From NCBI RefSeq assembly GCF_001427585.1, contig NZ_LMGY01000018.1, forward strand, positions 62,001-126,000: a stretch of 64,000 nt of DNA, written 5' to 3'. Shown here one piece after another: positions 53,182-64,000 of this stretch. How positions within the stretch are numbered: the stretch's first letter is position 1; each line of letters begins with the position of its first letter. The notes under the pieces are model-generated. The model was not told the DNA's origin, did not search any database, and was given only the letters and a program-made list of their open reading frames with translations. A program made the translations under genes and the position numbers. The stretch comes from Pseudoxanthomonas sp. Root630. GTDB lineage: Bacteria > Pseudomonadota > Gammaproteobacteria > Xanthomonadales > Xanthomonadaceae.

Positions 53182-54930
53182 GTGAAACCGATGCACAGAC
53201 CTCGGACGGCAAGACTCCGCCTGGCCGGCATGATCGGGCTGGGGCTGGCATTGCTGAGCAATGTCGCCCTCGCGCTCGGCCTGGGGGAGATCAAGGTCAA
53301 ATCGCAACCCGGCCAGCCGCTGCTGGCCGAGATTCCGATCATTTCCAGCGAGCCGGGCGAGCTGGAGCAACTGCGTGCGCGCCTCGCGTCGCCGACGACG
53401 TTCGAGCGCGTCGGCCTGCCGCGCCCGCAGGGCCTGGTCAGCGAACTGGACTTCAGCGTCGCGCTGGATGAAGCCGGTCGGCCGGTCGTGCGCGTCACCA
53501 GCCGCACGCCGGTGGACGTGCCGGCGGTCAATTTCCTGATCGAAGTCGATTGGGGCCAGGGCCGGCTGGTGCGCGAATACTCCGCGCTGGTGAGCACGCC
53601 GGGCACGCTGGCGGCCGCCGAACAGCCGGTGATCGATGCGCCGGTCGCGATACCGGCGGACACCATCACGCGGCCCGTCGAGCCTGTCGTGGCCACGACG
53701 CCGGAACCCGCGCCGGCCGAGCAGGCACCGCCGCCCGCACCGACGCGTCCTGTCCCCGCGCCTGCCCCCACGCCGGTGGTCGCGGCGACGCCGCCTCCGC
53801 AGGTCGCGCCGGGCGATGCGCTGGCCCCCGTGCGCCGCGGCCAATCGCTGTCGCAGGTCGCGGCGCCGCTGGCGCGCGAGCAGGGCTACACGCTGGATCA
53901 GGCGATGGTCGCGCTGCTGCGCGCCAACCCCGAGGCCTTCATCAACGGCAACATCAACCTGCTGAAGCAGGGCGCGGTGTTGCGCGTGCCGGAATCGGCC
54001 GAAGCGCAGACGATCCTCGAGGACGAGGCGGCCGCACTGGTCCGCAGCCAGATCGCCGAATGGCGACGTGCCCGCGCACCGATCCCGCAGCCGGCCGCAG
54101 TGGTCGAGCCGGCGCCCGCCGCCGCAGCGCCGTCGGCACCGCGCACGGCGCCTGTCGCCGATGCGCGCCTGGAAATCGCACCCGCCGCCGCAGGCGCATC
54201 GGGTTCTGGAACGCAGTCCGGCGTCAGTGCCGGCGGTGAGGGCGAGATGTTGGCGAACGAACAACTGCAGCAATCGAAGGAAGACCTGGCCGCGCGCGAT
54301 GCCGAAGTGCAGGAGCTGCGCACCCAGGTCGCCGAGTTGGAGAAGCTGAAGACCCAGCAGGAACAACTGCTGGCGATGAAGGACAGCGACCTGGCCGCCG
54401 CGCAGCAGCGCCTGGCACAGGCATCCGGCAGCGAGGGCGGCATACCGGTCTGGGCCTGGGCCGGGTTTGGCCTGCTGTTCGTCGGTTCGCTGGCCTGGGG
54501 CTTCGCCCAGCGTCGTCGTCGCCTCGCACCGGCTCCGCGCAGCAGCGTGCTCGGTGACGCGCCTTCGTCCAGTCGTGCCGCCGAACTGGCTGCCGTCATG
54601 CCGGCCCCCGCGGCCGAACCGGTGGCGCCTGAGCCGACGCCCGTGCTGGAGCCGGTGATCGTGCCGTCCGCATCACCGGCCAAGCCGAAGCCCGCACCTG
54701 CGCCTGCGCCTGCGAAAGCGGCGGGCCCGACCTGGCATTCCGGCGGAGCACCGGCGGCTTCCCCTGCGCCTGCCACGCTGCCAGCGGGTCGCGATCGTCT
54801 GGAACTGGCGGTCGCCTACCTCGACCTGGGCGACGTGGCGACAGCCCGCGACCTGCTGAACGAAGTCGCCGCGGGCAGCGATGCCGGCGCACGCGACGAA
54901 GCGCTGCAGTTGCTGCGCGAGATCGGATGA
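53182..54930 (+). CDS. fimV: FimV-like pilus/motility regulator
   Basis: A 582-residue protein of the FimV/HubP family, which anchors polar type IV pilus functions. A signal or anchor segment (LAGMIGLGLALLSNVALALG) leads into the N-terminal FimV domain (about 40-160: LGEIKVKSQPGQPLLAEIPI). Then come a Pro/Ala linker, a LysM-like FimV loop (ALLRANPEAFINGNINLLKQGAVLRVP), a coiled coil (about 350-410), a transmembrane segment (WAWAGFGLLFVGSLAWGFA), another Pro/Ala linker and a short C-terminal TPR part (LELAVAYLDLGDVATARDLLNEV). It is shorter than Pseudomonas FimV. GTG at 53182 is the start; ATG at 53191 is possible. Confidence 0.88.
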   Translation: MKPMHRPRTARLRLAGMIGLGLALLSNVALALGLGEIKVKSQPGQPLLAEIPIISSEPGELEQLRARLASPTTFERVGLPRPQGLVSELDFSVALDEAGRPVVRVTSRTPVDVPAVNFLIEVDWGQGRLVREYSALVSTPGTLAAAEQPVIDAPVAIPADTITRPVEPVVATTPEPAPAEQAPPPAPTRPVPAPAPTPVVAATPPPQVAPGDALAPVRRGQSLSQVAAPLAREQGYTLDQAMVALLRANPEAFINGNINLLKQGAVLRVPESAEAQTILEDEAAALVRSQIAEWRRARAPIPQPAAVVEPAPAAAAPSAPRTAPVADARLEIAPAAAGASGSGTQSGVSAGGEGEMLANEQLQQSKEDLAARDAEVQELRTQVAELEKLKTQQEQLLAMKDSDLAAAQQRLAQASGSEGGIPVWAWAGFGLLFVGSLAWGFAQRRRRLAPAPRSSVLGDAPSSSRAAELAAVMPAPAAEPVAPEPTPVLEPVIVPSASPAKPKPAPAPAPAKAAGPTWHSGGAPAASPAPATLPAGRDRLELAVAYLDLGDVATARDLLNEVAAGSDAGARDEALQLLREIG

Positions 54931-54945
54931 CCGGGTGAAGGACTG

Positions 54946-55743
54946 ATGCGTTACGCGCTGGGCGTCGAATACGACGGCGGCGGATTCCTGGGCTGGCAGC
55001 GGCTGACCAAGTCCGGCACCCCGGACGACACCACCGTGCAGGCGGCGCTCGAGAACGCGCTGTCATCGGTCGCCGATGCGCGGGTCGACACGATCTGCGC
55101 GGGCCGCACCGATGCCGGCGTGCATGCGCAATGCCAGGTAGTCCACTTCGACAGCGACGTCGCGCGCACGACGCGCGGCTGGCTGCTGGGCGCCACCGCC
55201 CGCCTGCCGCCCGCCGTCTGCGTGCGCTGGTGCCAGCCGGTGGCGGACGACTTCCATGCACGGTTTTCGGCGCGTGCGCGACGTTACCGCTACACGCTGG
55301 TGAACCGGCTCGCGCGGCCCGCGCTGGAGCGCCAGTACCTCAGCTGGGAACGGATGCCGCTGGACGCCGACGCGATGCATCGCGCCGCACAGGTGTTGCT
55401 GGGCGAGAACGACTTCGGCGCTTTTCGCACGGTGCATTGCCAGTCGCCGCACGCGATGCGCAACCTGCACGCGATCTCCGTTGCGCGGCAGGGCGAGCGC
55501 GTGATCGTCGAGGTCCAAGCCAATGCGTTCCTGCACCACATGGTGCGCAACATCGTGGGTTCGCTGCTGGTGGTAGGGCGCGGCGAGCGCCCCGAGGACT
55601 GGATCGCGGAACTGCTCGCAGGCCGCGACCGTACCGTCGCCGGGCCCACCGCGCCGCCGGACGGACTGGTCTTCGTCAGCCCGCTGTATCCGGCCGAATG
55701 GGGATTGCCGGTGGAAGTGACGCTGCCGGCCTCCGTGGGCTGA
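54946..55743 (+). CDS. truA: tRNA pseudouridine(38-40) synthase TruA
   Basis: TruA modifies the tRNA anticodon arm. The 265-residue protein has [11 protein letters not shown], the catalytic Asp in [34 protein letters not shown] and [28 protein letters not shown] precedes the ATG. The fimV-truA-trpF order is conserved in gammaproteobacteria. Confidence 0.96.
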   Translation: MRYALGVEYDGGGFLGWQRLTKSGTPDDTTVQAALENALSSVADARVDTICAGRTDAGVHAQCQVVHFDSDVARTTRGWLLGATARLPPAVCVRWCQPVADDFHARFSARARRYRYTLVNRLARPALERQYLSWERMPLDADAMHRAAQVLLGENDFGAFRTVHCQSPHAMRNLHAISVARQGERVIVEVQANAFLHHMVRNIVGSLLVVGRGERPEDWIAELLAGRDRTVAGPTAPPDGLVFVSPLYPAEWGLPVEVTLPASVG

Positions 55744-55753
55744 GCCGGCGGGT

Positions 55754-55759
55754 TACCCT
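55754..55759 (+). promoter_or_regulatory. -10 element of trpF, leaderless start predicted
   Basis: TACCCT is followed by 6 bases and the ATG at 55766, with no ribosome site. The spacing matches nnr and tsaE. The -35 is not clear. Confidence 0.35.
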
Positions 55760-55765
55760 GCGGGC

Positions 55766-56398
55766 ATGCACACACGCATCAAGTTCTGCGGGCTGACCCG
55801 CGCCGAGGATGTCCGCCTGGCGGTGGAACTGGGCGTGGACTACATCGGCCTGGTATTCGCGCCACGCAGTCCGCGCCGGTTGCTGTTGGGCCAGGCGCGC
55901 ATGCTGCGCGACCTGGTGCCGGAGGAAATCGGCGTGGTCGCGCTGGTGATGGACAACCCGCGGCAGGAGATCGAGCAGATCGTCGAAACCCTCCAGCCCG
56001 ACGTGCTGCAGTTCCACGGCGCGGAAGAGGATGCGTTCGCTGCCTCACTGGGTCGCCCGTTCTGGAAGGCGATCGCGATGGGCGGGCAGGGCGAGGGCGC
56101 CTTCGCCAGCCTGGCGGCGTATCCGAACGCGAGCGGCTTCCTGTTCGACGGCCATGCGGCGGGCGAGCAGGGCGGCAGCGGCCAGCGCTTCGACTGGCGG
56201 CAGATGCCGGTGGCGACCGAAAAGCCGTGCCTGCTTGCAGGCGGCCTGACGCCGGAGAACGTTGCGTTGGCGCTGCGCACGGCACGGCCCTGGGGCGTGG
56301 ATGTGTCCAGCGGAATCGAGACGGCACCCGGCGAGAAGGATGCAGAGAAGATGCGACGCTTCGTCGACGCGGTCCGCATCGCCGACACCCGCGGCTAG
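55766..56398 (+). CDS. trpF: phosphoribosylanthranilate isomerase
   Basis: TrpF catalyses the Amadori rearrangement in tryptophan synthesis. The 210-residue TIM-barrel protein has TRIKFCGLTRAEDVRLAVELGVDYIGLVFAPRSPR with the catalytic Cys, LQFHGAEEDAFAASLGRPFWKAI, LFDGHAAGEQGGSGQRFDW with the catalytic Asp, LAGGLTPENV and GVDVSSGIETAPGEKD. Its stop overlaps the convergent LysR gene by 4 bases, which separates it from trpBA. Confidence 0.97.
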   Translation: MHTRIKFCGLTRAEDVRLAVELGVDYIGLVFAPRSPRRLLLGQARMLRDLVPEEIGVVALVMDNPRQEIEQIVETLQPDVLQFHGAEEDAFAASLGRPFWKAIAMGGQGEGAFASLAAYPNASGFLFDGHAAGEQGGSGQRFDWRQMPVATEKPCLLAGGLTPENVALALRTARPWGVDVSSGIETAPGEKDAEKMRRFVDAVRIADTRG

Positions 56399-57285
56399 CC
56401 TGCGGACAACAGCTCCCGGCGCAGCCAATCCGCCAGCGGGGGCATGCGTGTATCGGGATTTCCGCGCGCGGCGCACAACGCCCAGGTCCCGCCGGTATCG
56501 ATGAATCCCCAGGGCGCGACGAGTCGGCCGCTGTCGAGATCGGCCTGCACCAGTTCACGCGGTGCGATGGCGACGCCAAGCCCGGCCGCCGCCGCCTCCA
56601 GCAGGTAGGTCAGGTGGTCGAAGCCGGTGCCGAGGCGTGGTGTCGCGGGCAGTTGCCGGGCGGCCAGCCAGCGCGGCCAGGCCTGCGGCCGTGATGCCGT
56701 GTGGAGCAGCGGCTCGTCCAGCAATGCGTCGGGCGATGCTTCGCGCAGCGCATCGAACCGTGCATGGCGGGGGCTGAGCACTGGCCCGATCCGCTCCGGC
56801 GCCAGCGGCCACACGTGCCATCCCGTCGGCCAGGGCGCTTCACCCAGCAGCAGCGCGGCATCCAGCCCGGCGGCAGCGAGGTCGATGGCGCCTTCCTGGG
56901 CGGACAGGTGCAGCGTCAGGTCGGGCAGGTCGGTGGACAGGCGTTCCAGGCGCGGGATCACCCAGCGCGCCAGCAGACTGCCCGGACAGCCGAGCACCAG
57001 TGCTGCCGCCCGTGGACCACGCTGGAGGGCGGTCCACCCCGCCTGCAGCACCCCGAACGCTTCGCCCGCGCTCTCGCGCAGGCGATGGCCGTCGGTCGTC
57101 AGGGCCAGGCCCCGTCCGTCGCGGACGAACAGCGGCCGGCCGAGGGCGTCCTCCAGGGCGCGGACATGGCGGCTGACGGCGCCGTGGGTGACGTGCAGTT
57201 CAGCCGCCGCCTGGCTGACGCTGCCCAGGCGGGCGGCAGCCTCGAAGGCGCGGAGGGCATTCAGTGAGGGCAGCGGGCGACTCAT
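56395..57285 (-). CDS. trpI: LysR-family regulator, TrpI-like
   Basis: A 296-residue LysR regulator. The helix-turn-helix is SLNALRAFEAAARLGSVSQAAAELHVTHGAVSRHVRALE (residues 7-45), the opening typical of the GcvA/TrpI group, followed by an effector domain with GHRLRESAGEAFGVLQ and LLEAAAAGLGVAIAPRELV. It is divergent from trpB with a 94-base gap, the layout of pseudomonad trpI-trpBA, where TrpI activates trpBA with indoleglycerol phosphate. A perfect palindrome lies 4 bases before its ATG. The role is inferred from place and family. Confidence 0.85.
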   Translation of the reverse strand: MSRPLPSLNALRAFEAAARLGSVSQAAAELHVTHGAVSRHVRALEDALGRPLFVRDGRGLALTTDGHRLRESAGEAFGVLQAGWTALQRGPRAAALVLGCPGSLLARWVIPRLERLSTDLPDLTLHLSAQEGAIDLAAAGLDAALLLGEAPWPTGWHVWPLAPERIGPVLSPRHARFDALREASPDALLDEPLLHTASRPQAWPRWLAARQLPATPRLGTGFDHLTYLLEAAAAGLGVAIAPRELVQADLDSGRLVAPWGFIDTGGTWALCAARGNPDTRMPPLADWLRRELLSAG

Positions 57286-57288
57286 GGC

Positions 57289-57303
57289 GTGAGTTTAACT
57301 CAC
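57289..57303. promoter_or_regulatory. LysR-type operator between trpI and trpB
   Basis: GTGAGTTTAACTCAC is a perfect palindrome of 15 bases that contains the LysR T-N11-A pattern (TGAGTTTAACTCA). It lies 4 bases before the regulator ATG and 76 before the trpB ATG. A weak trpB promoter (GATATT, 17 bases, GATAAC at 57346-57351) has a poor -35, as expected for activator control. Confidence 0.6.
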
Positions 57304-57379
57304 CTGTTTAGCCGGAATAGTCGATATTCAGGAGGGTGGCTGTGCGATAACGTGAAGCATCGCTTCCCGGATCACGACC

Positions 57380-58587
<1,208 letters not shown>

Positions 58588-58591
<4 letters not shown>

Positions 58592-59385
58592 GCCGCTTCG
58601 AAAGCAAGTTCGCCGAACTCAAGACCGCAGGCCGCAAGGCATTGGTGCCGTTCATCACCGCCGGCGACCCGTCGCTGGAGTCCACGGTGCCGGTGATGCA
58701 CGCGCTGGTGGAGGCCGGTGCCGACGTGATCGAACTCGGCGTGCCGTTCTCCGACCCGATGGCCGACGGGCCGGTCATCCAGCGCAGCTCCGAGCGCGCG
58801 TTGGCGCGTGGCGCCGGGCTGCGCTACGTGCTCGAGGCGGTAGAGGTGTTCCGCCAGCAGGACGACGCCACGCCCATCGTGCTGATGGGCTACCTGAACC
58901 CGGTGGAGATCCACGGCGCGGAGCGCTTTGCGAAGGATGCGGTCGCTGCCGGCGTGGACGGCGTGCTGCTGGTCGACCTGCCACCGGAAGAGGCGGAGGA
59001 AACGCGCGCCGCCTTCAACCGGGAGGGTCTGGCGCTGATCGCGCTGGCCTCGCCGACCACGTCTCCTGAACGGCTGGCCATGCTGTGCGAGACCGCGCAG
59101 GGCTATCTGTACTACGTCAGTTTCGCCGGGGTGACCGGCGCGTCGGACCGCCTCGACATCGCAGCGGCAGGCGAGCGCCTGAAGCAGCTGCGCCACGCAT
59201 CGCGCGTGCCGGTGGTGGCGGGGTTCGGCATCAAGGACGCGGCCAGTGCCGCGGCGATGGCGGCCGATGCCGACGGCGTCGTGGTCGGCAGCGCCCTGGT
59301 CGCCGCGTTGGCCGAGGCGGGTGCGGGCGCGCCTGCGCGGGCGGCCGCCTTCCTGGCGCCGTTGCGGGCGGCGCTGGACGGCTGA
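58588..59385 (+). CDS. trpA: tryptophan synthase alpha chain
   Basis: TrpA cleaves indoleglycerol phosphate to indole, passed to TrpB. The 265-residue TIM barrel has [34 protein letters not shown] with catalytic Glu and Asp, [28 protein letters not shown] and [29 protein letters not shown]. The start is GTG at 58588, inside the trpB stop (GTGA). Confidence 0.97.
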
Positions 59386-59417
59386 GCCACCGTACGGTTG
59401 GGCATGGACGACTGAGC

Positions 59418-59423
59418 TAAACT
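59418..59423 (+). promoter_or_regulatory. -10 element before accD
   Basis: TAAACT lies 49 bases before the accD ATG in the 87-base trpA-accD gap. The -35 is not clear. Confidence 0.35.
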
Positions 59424-59472
59424 GCCGCGCTAATCCATTGGGCCCCTCCCGGGGCAGGCAGCAAGACCACGC

Positions 59473-60362
<890 letters not shown>

Positions 60363-60366
<4 letters not shown>

Positions 60367-61712
60367 GTCGCAAATACTTCGGTACCGATGGCATCCGTGG
60401 CCGCGTCGGCACCAGCCCCATCTCCGCCGATTTCGTCCTCCGCCTGGGCAACGCCCTGGGCCGGGTGCTGTGCGAAAAGGCCGGCGGCGCGCGCCCGGTC
60501 GTGGTGATCGGCAAGGACACGCGCATCTCCGGCTACATGTTCGAAGCCGCGCTCGAGGCCGGCCTGGTCGCCGCCGGCGCGGACGTGCAGCTGATGGGCC
60601 CGATGCCCACGCCGGGCGTGGCGTTCCTGACGCGCACCCTGGGCGCCGATGCCGGTATCGTCATCAGCGCCTCGCACAACCCGCATCACGACAACGGCAT
60701 CAAGTTCTTCTCGGCAGAAGGCGAGAAGCTGGACGACGCGACCGAACTCGCGATCGAGGCCGCGCTCGACGCGCCATTCTTCACCGCCGAATCCGAGAAA
60801 CTCGGCAAGGCGATCCGCACGCGCGACGCGGTCGGCCGCTACATGGAGTTCTGCAAGGCCAGCGTGCCGCGCCGCTTCGACCTGAAGGGCCTGAAGCTGG
60901 TGCTGGACTGCGCGCACGGCGCCACGTACCACATCGCGCCGCTGCTGTTCCGCGAGCTGGGTGCCGACGTGATCACGATCGGCGTCGAGCCGAACGGCAT
61001 CAACATCAACGACGGCGTGGGCTCCATGCACGTGGAGAACCTGGCCGCCAAGGTGCGCGAGACCGGCGCCCACCTGGGCATCGCGTTCGACGGTGACGGC
61101 GACCGCGTGCTGATGGCCGACGCCGACGGTGTGCCCGTGGATGGCGACGAGCTGATCTACCTGCTGGCGCGCGACTGGCAGGCCAGCGGCCGCCTGCGCG
61201 GCCCCGTGGTCGGTACGTTGATGACCAACTACGGGCTGGAGCGCGCGCTGGGCAAGCTCGAGATCCCGTTCGTCCGCACCAAGGTCGGCGACCGTTACGT
61301 GCACCAGGCGCTGGTCGAAGGCAATGCGGTGCTCGGCGGCGAAGCCTCCGGCCACCTGCTGTGCCTGGACCGTACCACCACGGGCGATGCCATCATCGCC
61401 GCGCTGCAGGTGTTGGAAGCATTGCGCCGCCGCCGGCAGACATTGCGCGGTGCCCTGGACGGCCTGACGATGCTGCCGCAGAAGACCATCAACGTGAAGC
61501 TGGCCAACGGCGCGAAGCCGACCGAGGCGGCGAGCGTGCAGGCGGCGCTCGCGCAGGCACAGGCGGCGGTGTCGGGGCGCGGGCGCGCGTTCCTGCGGCC
61601 GTCCGGTACCGAGCCGGTCGTGCGCGTGACGGTCGAGGCCGACGACGATGCGCTGGTGCGCAGCACGCTGGACACCCTGGCCGATGCCGTGCGCGCCGCT
61701 GCGGCGGCTTGA
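60363..61712 (+). CDS. glmM: phosphoglucosamine mutase
   Basis: GlmM interconverts glucosamine-6- and -1-phosphate for peptidoglycan and lipopolysaccharide. The 449-residue protein has [13 protein letters not shown], the phosphoserine loop [20 protein letters not shown] with Ser104, the metal loop [22 protein letters not shown] and [19 protein letters not shown] overlap with accD implies coupling. In many genomes folC follows accD, so this order is a local variant. Confidence 0.97.
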
Positions 61713-61789
61713 TCCGGATCAATGAATCACCGGCGCGCGAACGTTCCCATGGCGTTCCCCGCGCAACAAACCTGTTGGAGCAGACCTGC

Positions 61790-62728
61790 ATGAGTGCCCG
61801 TATTCCCACCCTGGACATCACCCGTTTCGATACCGACCGCGAAGCGTTCGTCGCCGAGCTCGGCGCGGCCTACCGCGAATGGGGCTTCGCCGGCATCCGC
61901 AACCACGGCATCCCGCAGGCGCAGATCGATGCGGCCTATGACGTCTTCAAGCGTTTCTTCGCACTGCCCGACGACGTGAAGAAGCAGTACCACGTGCCGG
62001 GCGGCGGCGGCGCGCGCGGCTACACGCCGTTCGGCGTGGAGACCGCGAAGGATTCCAAGCACTTCGACCTGAAGGAGTTCTGGCACATCGGCCGCGAGAT
62101 TCCCGAGGATTCGAAGTACCGCGACGTCATGCCGCCGAACCTGTGGCCCGTCGAGGTGCCCGGCTTCAAGGAGCACGGCTACGGCCTGTACGGAGCGCTC
62201 GACCAGCTGGGCTCGCGTGTACTGTCGGCGCTGGCGCTGCACATCGGATTGCCTGAAAACTACTTCGTCGACAAGACGAACTCCGGCAACTCGATCCTGC
62301 GCCCGATCCATTACCCGCCGATCACCGCCGACGACATCCCGAACGTGCGCGCCGGCGCGCATGAAGACATCAACCTGATCACGTTGCTGGTCGGCGCGAG
62401 CGCCGCGGGCCTGGAAGTGCGTTCGAAGCAGGGCGAGTGGGTGCCGTTCACCTCCGACGCCGACACCATCGTGGTCAACATCGGCGACATGCTGCAGCGC
62501 CTGACCAACCACGTGTACCCGTCGACCACGCACCGCGTGACCAATCCGCCGGGCGAGCAGGCTCGCCAGCCGCGTTACTCGGTCCCGTTCTTCCTGCACC
62601 CGAATCCGGACTTCCTGATCGACGTGCTGCCCTCGACGATCACGACCGAGAATCCCAAGCGCTACCCGGAAGCGATCACCGCACAGGGCTACCTGGAAGA
62701 GCGCCTGCGCGAGATCAAGTTGAAGTAA
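61790..62728 (+). CDS. 2-oxoglutarate/Fe(II) oxygenase, isopenicillin N synthase-like
   Basis: A 312-residue non-heme iron oxygenase. The N-terminal DIOX domain has WGFAGIRNHGIPQAQIDAAYDVFKRFFALPDDVK, and the core has the iron ligands His in AGAHEDINLITLL (HxD) and His in STTHRVTNP, with Arg in QPRYSVPFFLHPN for the co-substrate. RPIHYPP is typical. Many proteobacteria carry this gene; the substrate is unknown. It sits between glmM and a SDR gene, where tpiA would usually follow glmM. Confidence 0.88.
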   Translation: MSARIPTLDITRFDTDREAFVAELGAAYREWGFAGIRNHGIPQAQIDAAYDVFKRFFALPDDVKKQYHVPGGGGARGYTPFGVETAKDSKHFDLKEFWHIGREIPEDSKYRDVMPPNLWPVEVPGFKEHGYGLYGALDQLGSRVLSALALHIGLPENYFVDKTNSGNSILRPIHYPPITADDIPNVRAGAHEDINLITLLVGASAAGLEVRSKQGEWVPFTSDADTIVVNIGDMLQRLTNHVYPSTTHRVTNPPGEQARQPRYSVPFFLHPNPDFLIDVLPSTITTENPKRYPEAITAQGYLEERLREIKLK

Positions 62729-62757
62729 GCGCGCCGCTTCCTGCCGCACCTGTTTTC

Positions 62758-62783
62758 CACGACGCCGGCTTGCCGGCGTCGTG
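62758..62783. other. 12-bp perfect stem-loop between convergent genes
   Basis: CACGACGCCGGC pairs with GCCGGCGTCGTG around TT. It lies 29 bases past the oxygenase stop and 15 from the SDR stop, so it can serve both 3' ends. No T run follows on either strand. Confidence 0.5.
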
Positions 62784-62797
62784 CATGTCCGGGCCCG

Positions 62798-63610
62798 TCA
62801 ATCGAGCGGGCGAACCTTGCGCGAGTTGCGCGCCATCATGCCCAGCGCCAGCCGGTGCGGCAGCAGCTTCACGATGGCGTGCATCAACCGGTAGCGCCAC
62901 CCGGGCACCACCAGCACATCGCCACGCTCGTTGCCGTCGATGCCGGCGCGCGCGACCTCGGCGGCCTGCAGCCACATCGTCGGCGACACCTGCATGCGGG
63001 CGCGGGTACCGGTGACGTCGTGGAATTCGGAGTAGGTGAAGCCCGGGCACAGCGCGGTGACGTGGACGCCGCGGTCGGCGTTCTCCAGCGCGAGCGCCTC
63101 GCTCAGCTTGAGCAGGAAGCTCTTCGCCGGCGCGTACAGCGTCTGGCCTTCCGCAGCAGGCATCAAGGCGGCGAACGAGGCCACGTTGATGATGCGGCCC
63201 TGGCCGCTGGCGCGGATCGCCGGCAGCAGGCGCCAACACAGTTCACTGACCGCGGTAAGCATCACCTGCAGGAAGGCCGCATGGACGGCCCAGTCGCTGC
63301 TGCGGTAGCGCCCTGGCACGCCATAGCCGGCGTTGTTGACCAGGATCCGCACGGCGATGCCGCGACGTTCGAGTTCGGCGACGAGCGCCGCCGGTGCTGC
63401 GGGGTCGGCGAGGTCGCAGGCGATCACGTCCACCGGCACCTGTGCCGCCAGTTCGTCCGCCAGCGCCTGCAGACGATCCGCCCGCCGCGCCGTCAGCACC
63501 AGCGGCACACCGCGGCGCGCGTACTCGCGTGCGATCTGTTCGCCGATGCCGCTGGAGGCGCCGGTGACCAGGGCGCGGCTGGAGGAAGGAGGAGGGGAGG
63601 CGTCGGTCAT
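62798..63610 (-). CDS. short-chain dehydrogenase/reductase
   Basis: A 270-residue SDR enzyme. The cofactor loop is ALVTGASSGIGEQIA, with RR at the second strand (LTARRADRL) suggesting NADP. CDLADPAA, NNAGYGVPG, the catalytic Ser in INVASFAALMP and YAPAK (YxxxK) follow. The C-terminal tail is long and basic (IVKLLPHRLALGMMARNSRKVRPLD), as in the YqjQ/DltE-like group. The ATG at 63610 is chosen because homology begins there. The substrate is unknown. Confidence 0.9.
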   Translation of the reverse strand: MTDASPPPSSSRALVTGASSGIGEQIAREYARRGVPLVLTARRADRLQALADELAAQVPVDVIACDLADPAAPAALVAELERRGIAVRILVNNAGYGVPGRYRSSDWAVHAAFLQVMLTAVSELCWRLLPAIRASGQGRIINVASFAALMPAAEGQTLYAPAKSFLLKLSEALALENADRGVHVTALCPGFTYSEFHDVTGTRARMQVSPTMWLQAAEVARAGIDGNERGDVLVVPGWRYRLMHAIVKLLPHRLALGMMARNSRKVRPLD

Positions 63611-63681
63611 CGGCGGTCCGGGGCGTGATCGTGTCCGCTCGCACGATACCGTGCCGGCTGGGTGCCCCGGCCAACATCCGT

Positions 63682-63687
63682 TAGACT
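63682..63687 (+). promoter_or_regulatory. -10 element of tpiA
   Basis: TAGACT lies 31 bases before the tpiA ATG. The -35 is not clear; AGGA about 9 bases before the ATG is a plausible ribosome site. Confidence 0.4.
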
Positions 63688-63718
63688 GCGCGACCCGAAC
63701 TGGACAGGAATTGGTCTT

Positions 63719-64000
63719 ATGCGTCGCAAGCTCGTGGCGGGCAACTGGAAGCTCCATGGCAACCGCGGTTTCGCCACCGCGCTGATGGACGAGCTGGTCG
63801 CCGGCCTGCCGCTGGAGGGCGTGGATCTGCTGATCCTGCCGCCGCTCCCTTACCTGGGCGAGCTGATCGAAGACTACGGCCACCGGGGTGTCGCGTTCGG
63901 CGCCCAGGACGTCAGCAGCAACGAAAAAGGCGCCTACACCGGCGAGGTGTCGGCTTCCATGCTGGTCGACGTGGGTGCGCGCTACGGCCTGGTGGGCCAT
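63719..64000 (+). CDS. tpiA: triosephosphate isomerase, 5' part only
   Basis: The first 94 codons of TpiA run to the window edge: MRRKLVAGNWKLHGNRGFATALMDELVAGL (substrate-binding Asn and Lys in GNWKLHG), LILPPLPYLGEL, AFGAQDVSSNEKGAYTGEVSASMLVDVGARYGLVGH with the catalytic His at the cut end. The enzyme interconverts the two triose phosphates in glycolysis. Confidence 0.96.
   Translation, partial: MRRKLVAGNWKLHGNRGFATALMDELVAGLPLEGVDLLILPPLPYLGELIEDYGHRGVAFGAQDVSSNEKGAYTGEVSASMLVDVGARYGLVGH

Noticed and set aside
62758-62783. Rho-independent terminator between the oxygenase and SDR genes
   Set aside because: The stem is perfect but neither strand has a T run after it, so it is recorded only as a stem-loop.

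Overview
The window is chromosomal DNA of a high-GC gammaproteobacterium of the Xanthomonadaceae (Lysobacteraceae). The gene content and order (panBCD-pgi, nnr-tsaE-amidase-mutL, trpF / LysR / trpBA-accD-glmM), the TonB-dependent receptors with an AGGGGAT leader, a perfect CRP/Clp-type site and a family-typical REP repeat all point there. It looks Pseudoxanthomonas-like, but the genus cannot be fixed by eye. About 59 protein genes and one tRNA gene are supported. No insertion sequence, prophage, integrase or CRISPR array was seen.

Layout. (1) 1-2.1 kb, minus strand: a DoxX protein cut by the window edge, a YcaC-type hydrolase, WrbA and a small AraC regulator, probably a quinone or electrophile stress unit. 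A LuxR-type response regulator is divergent from it. (2) 3-7.6 kb: an outer-membrane MipA/OmpV protein, an acetyltransferase and a lipoprotein metallo-beta-lactamase form an operon that converges on a QseBC/PmrAB-like two-component system. Similar direct-repeat boxes lie before both units, which suggests one envelope-stress regulon. (3) 7.7-24.6 kb: tRNA-Glu, pcnB-folK, panBCD-pgi, a REP repeat, queG, nnr-tsaE-amidase-mutL, two exported proteins, an RnfB-like ferredoxin and metG. Several genes here have a -10 box only 6-8 bases before the ATG, which predicts leaderless mRNAs. (4) 24.7-34.6 kb, minus strand: DUF2147 protein, Sel1-repeat protein, S9 peptidase and two paralogous TonB-dependent receptors with shared leader features, probably a peptide-acquisition locus. 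(5) 34.7-46.3 kb: mrp, dcd, TPR-sulfotransferase, HIT and dienelactone-hydrolase genes, rimO, a DUF3025 gene, greB, an NlpE-like gene, a HerA-like ATPase, an MltD-like transglycosylase and a YhhN gene.

(6) 46.4-47.2 kb holds the least familiar piece: a 73-residue exported protein with eight cysteines in near-mirror spacing, next to a membrane-anchored glutaredoxin-like protein. (7) 47.2-64 kb is core metabolism: psd-sco, prmB, aroC, a D-hydroxyacid dehydrogenase, asd, fimV-like, truA, trpF, a TrpI-like LysR regulator with a palindromic operator, trpBA, accD-glmM, a 2-oxoglutarate oxygenase, an SDR oxidoreductase and the start of tpiA.

Most functions are recognised from conserved motifs in the translated sequence. 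Promoters, operators and the two upstream ORFs are pattern-based predictions.
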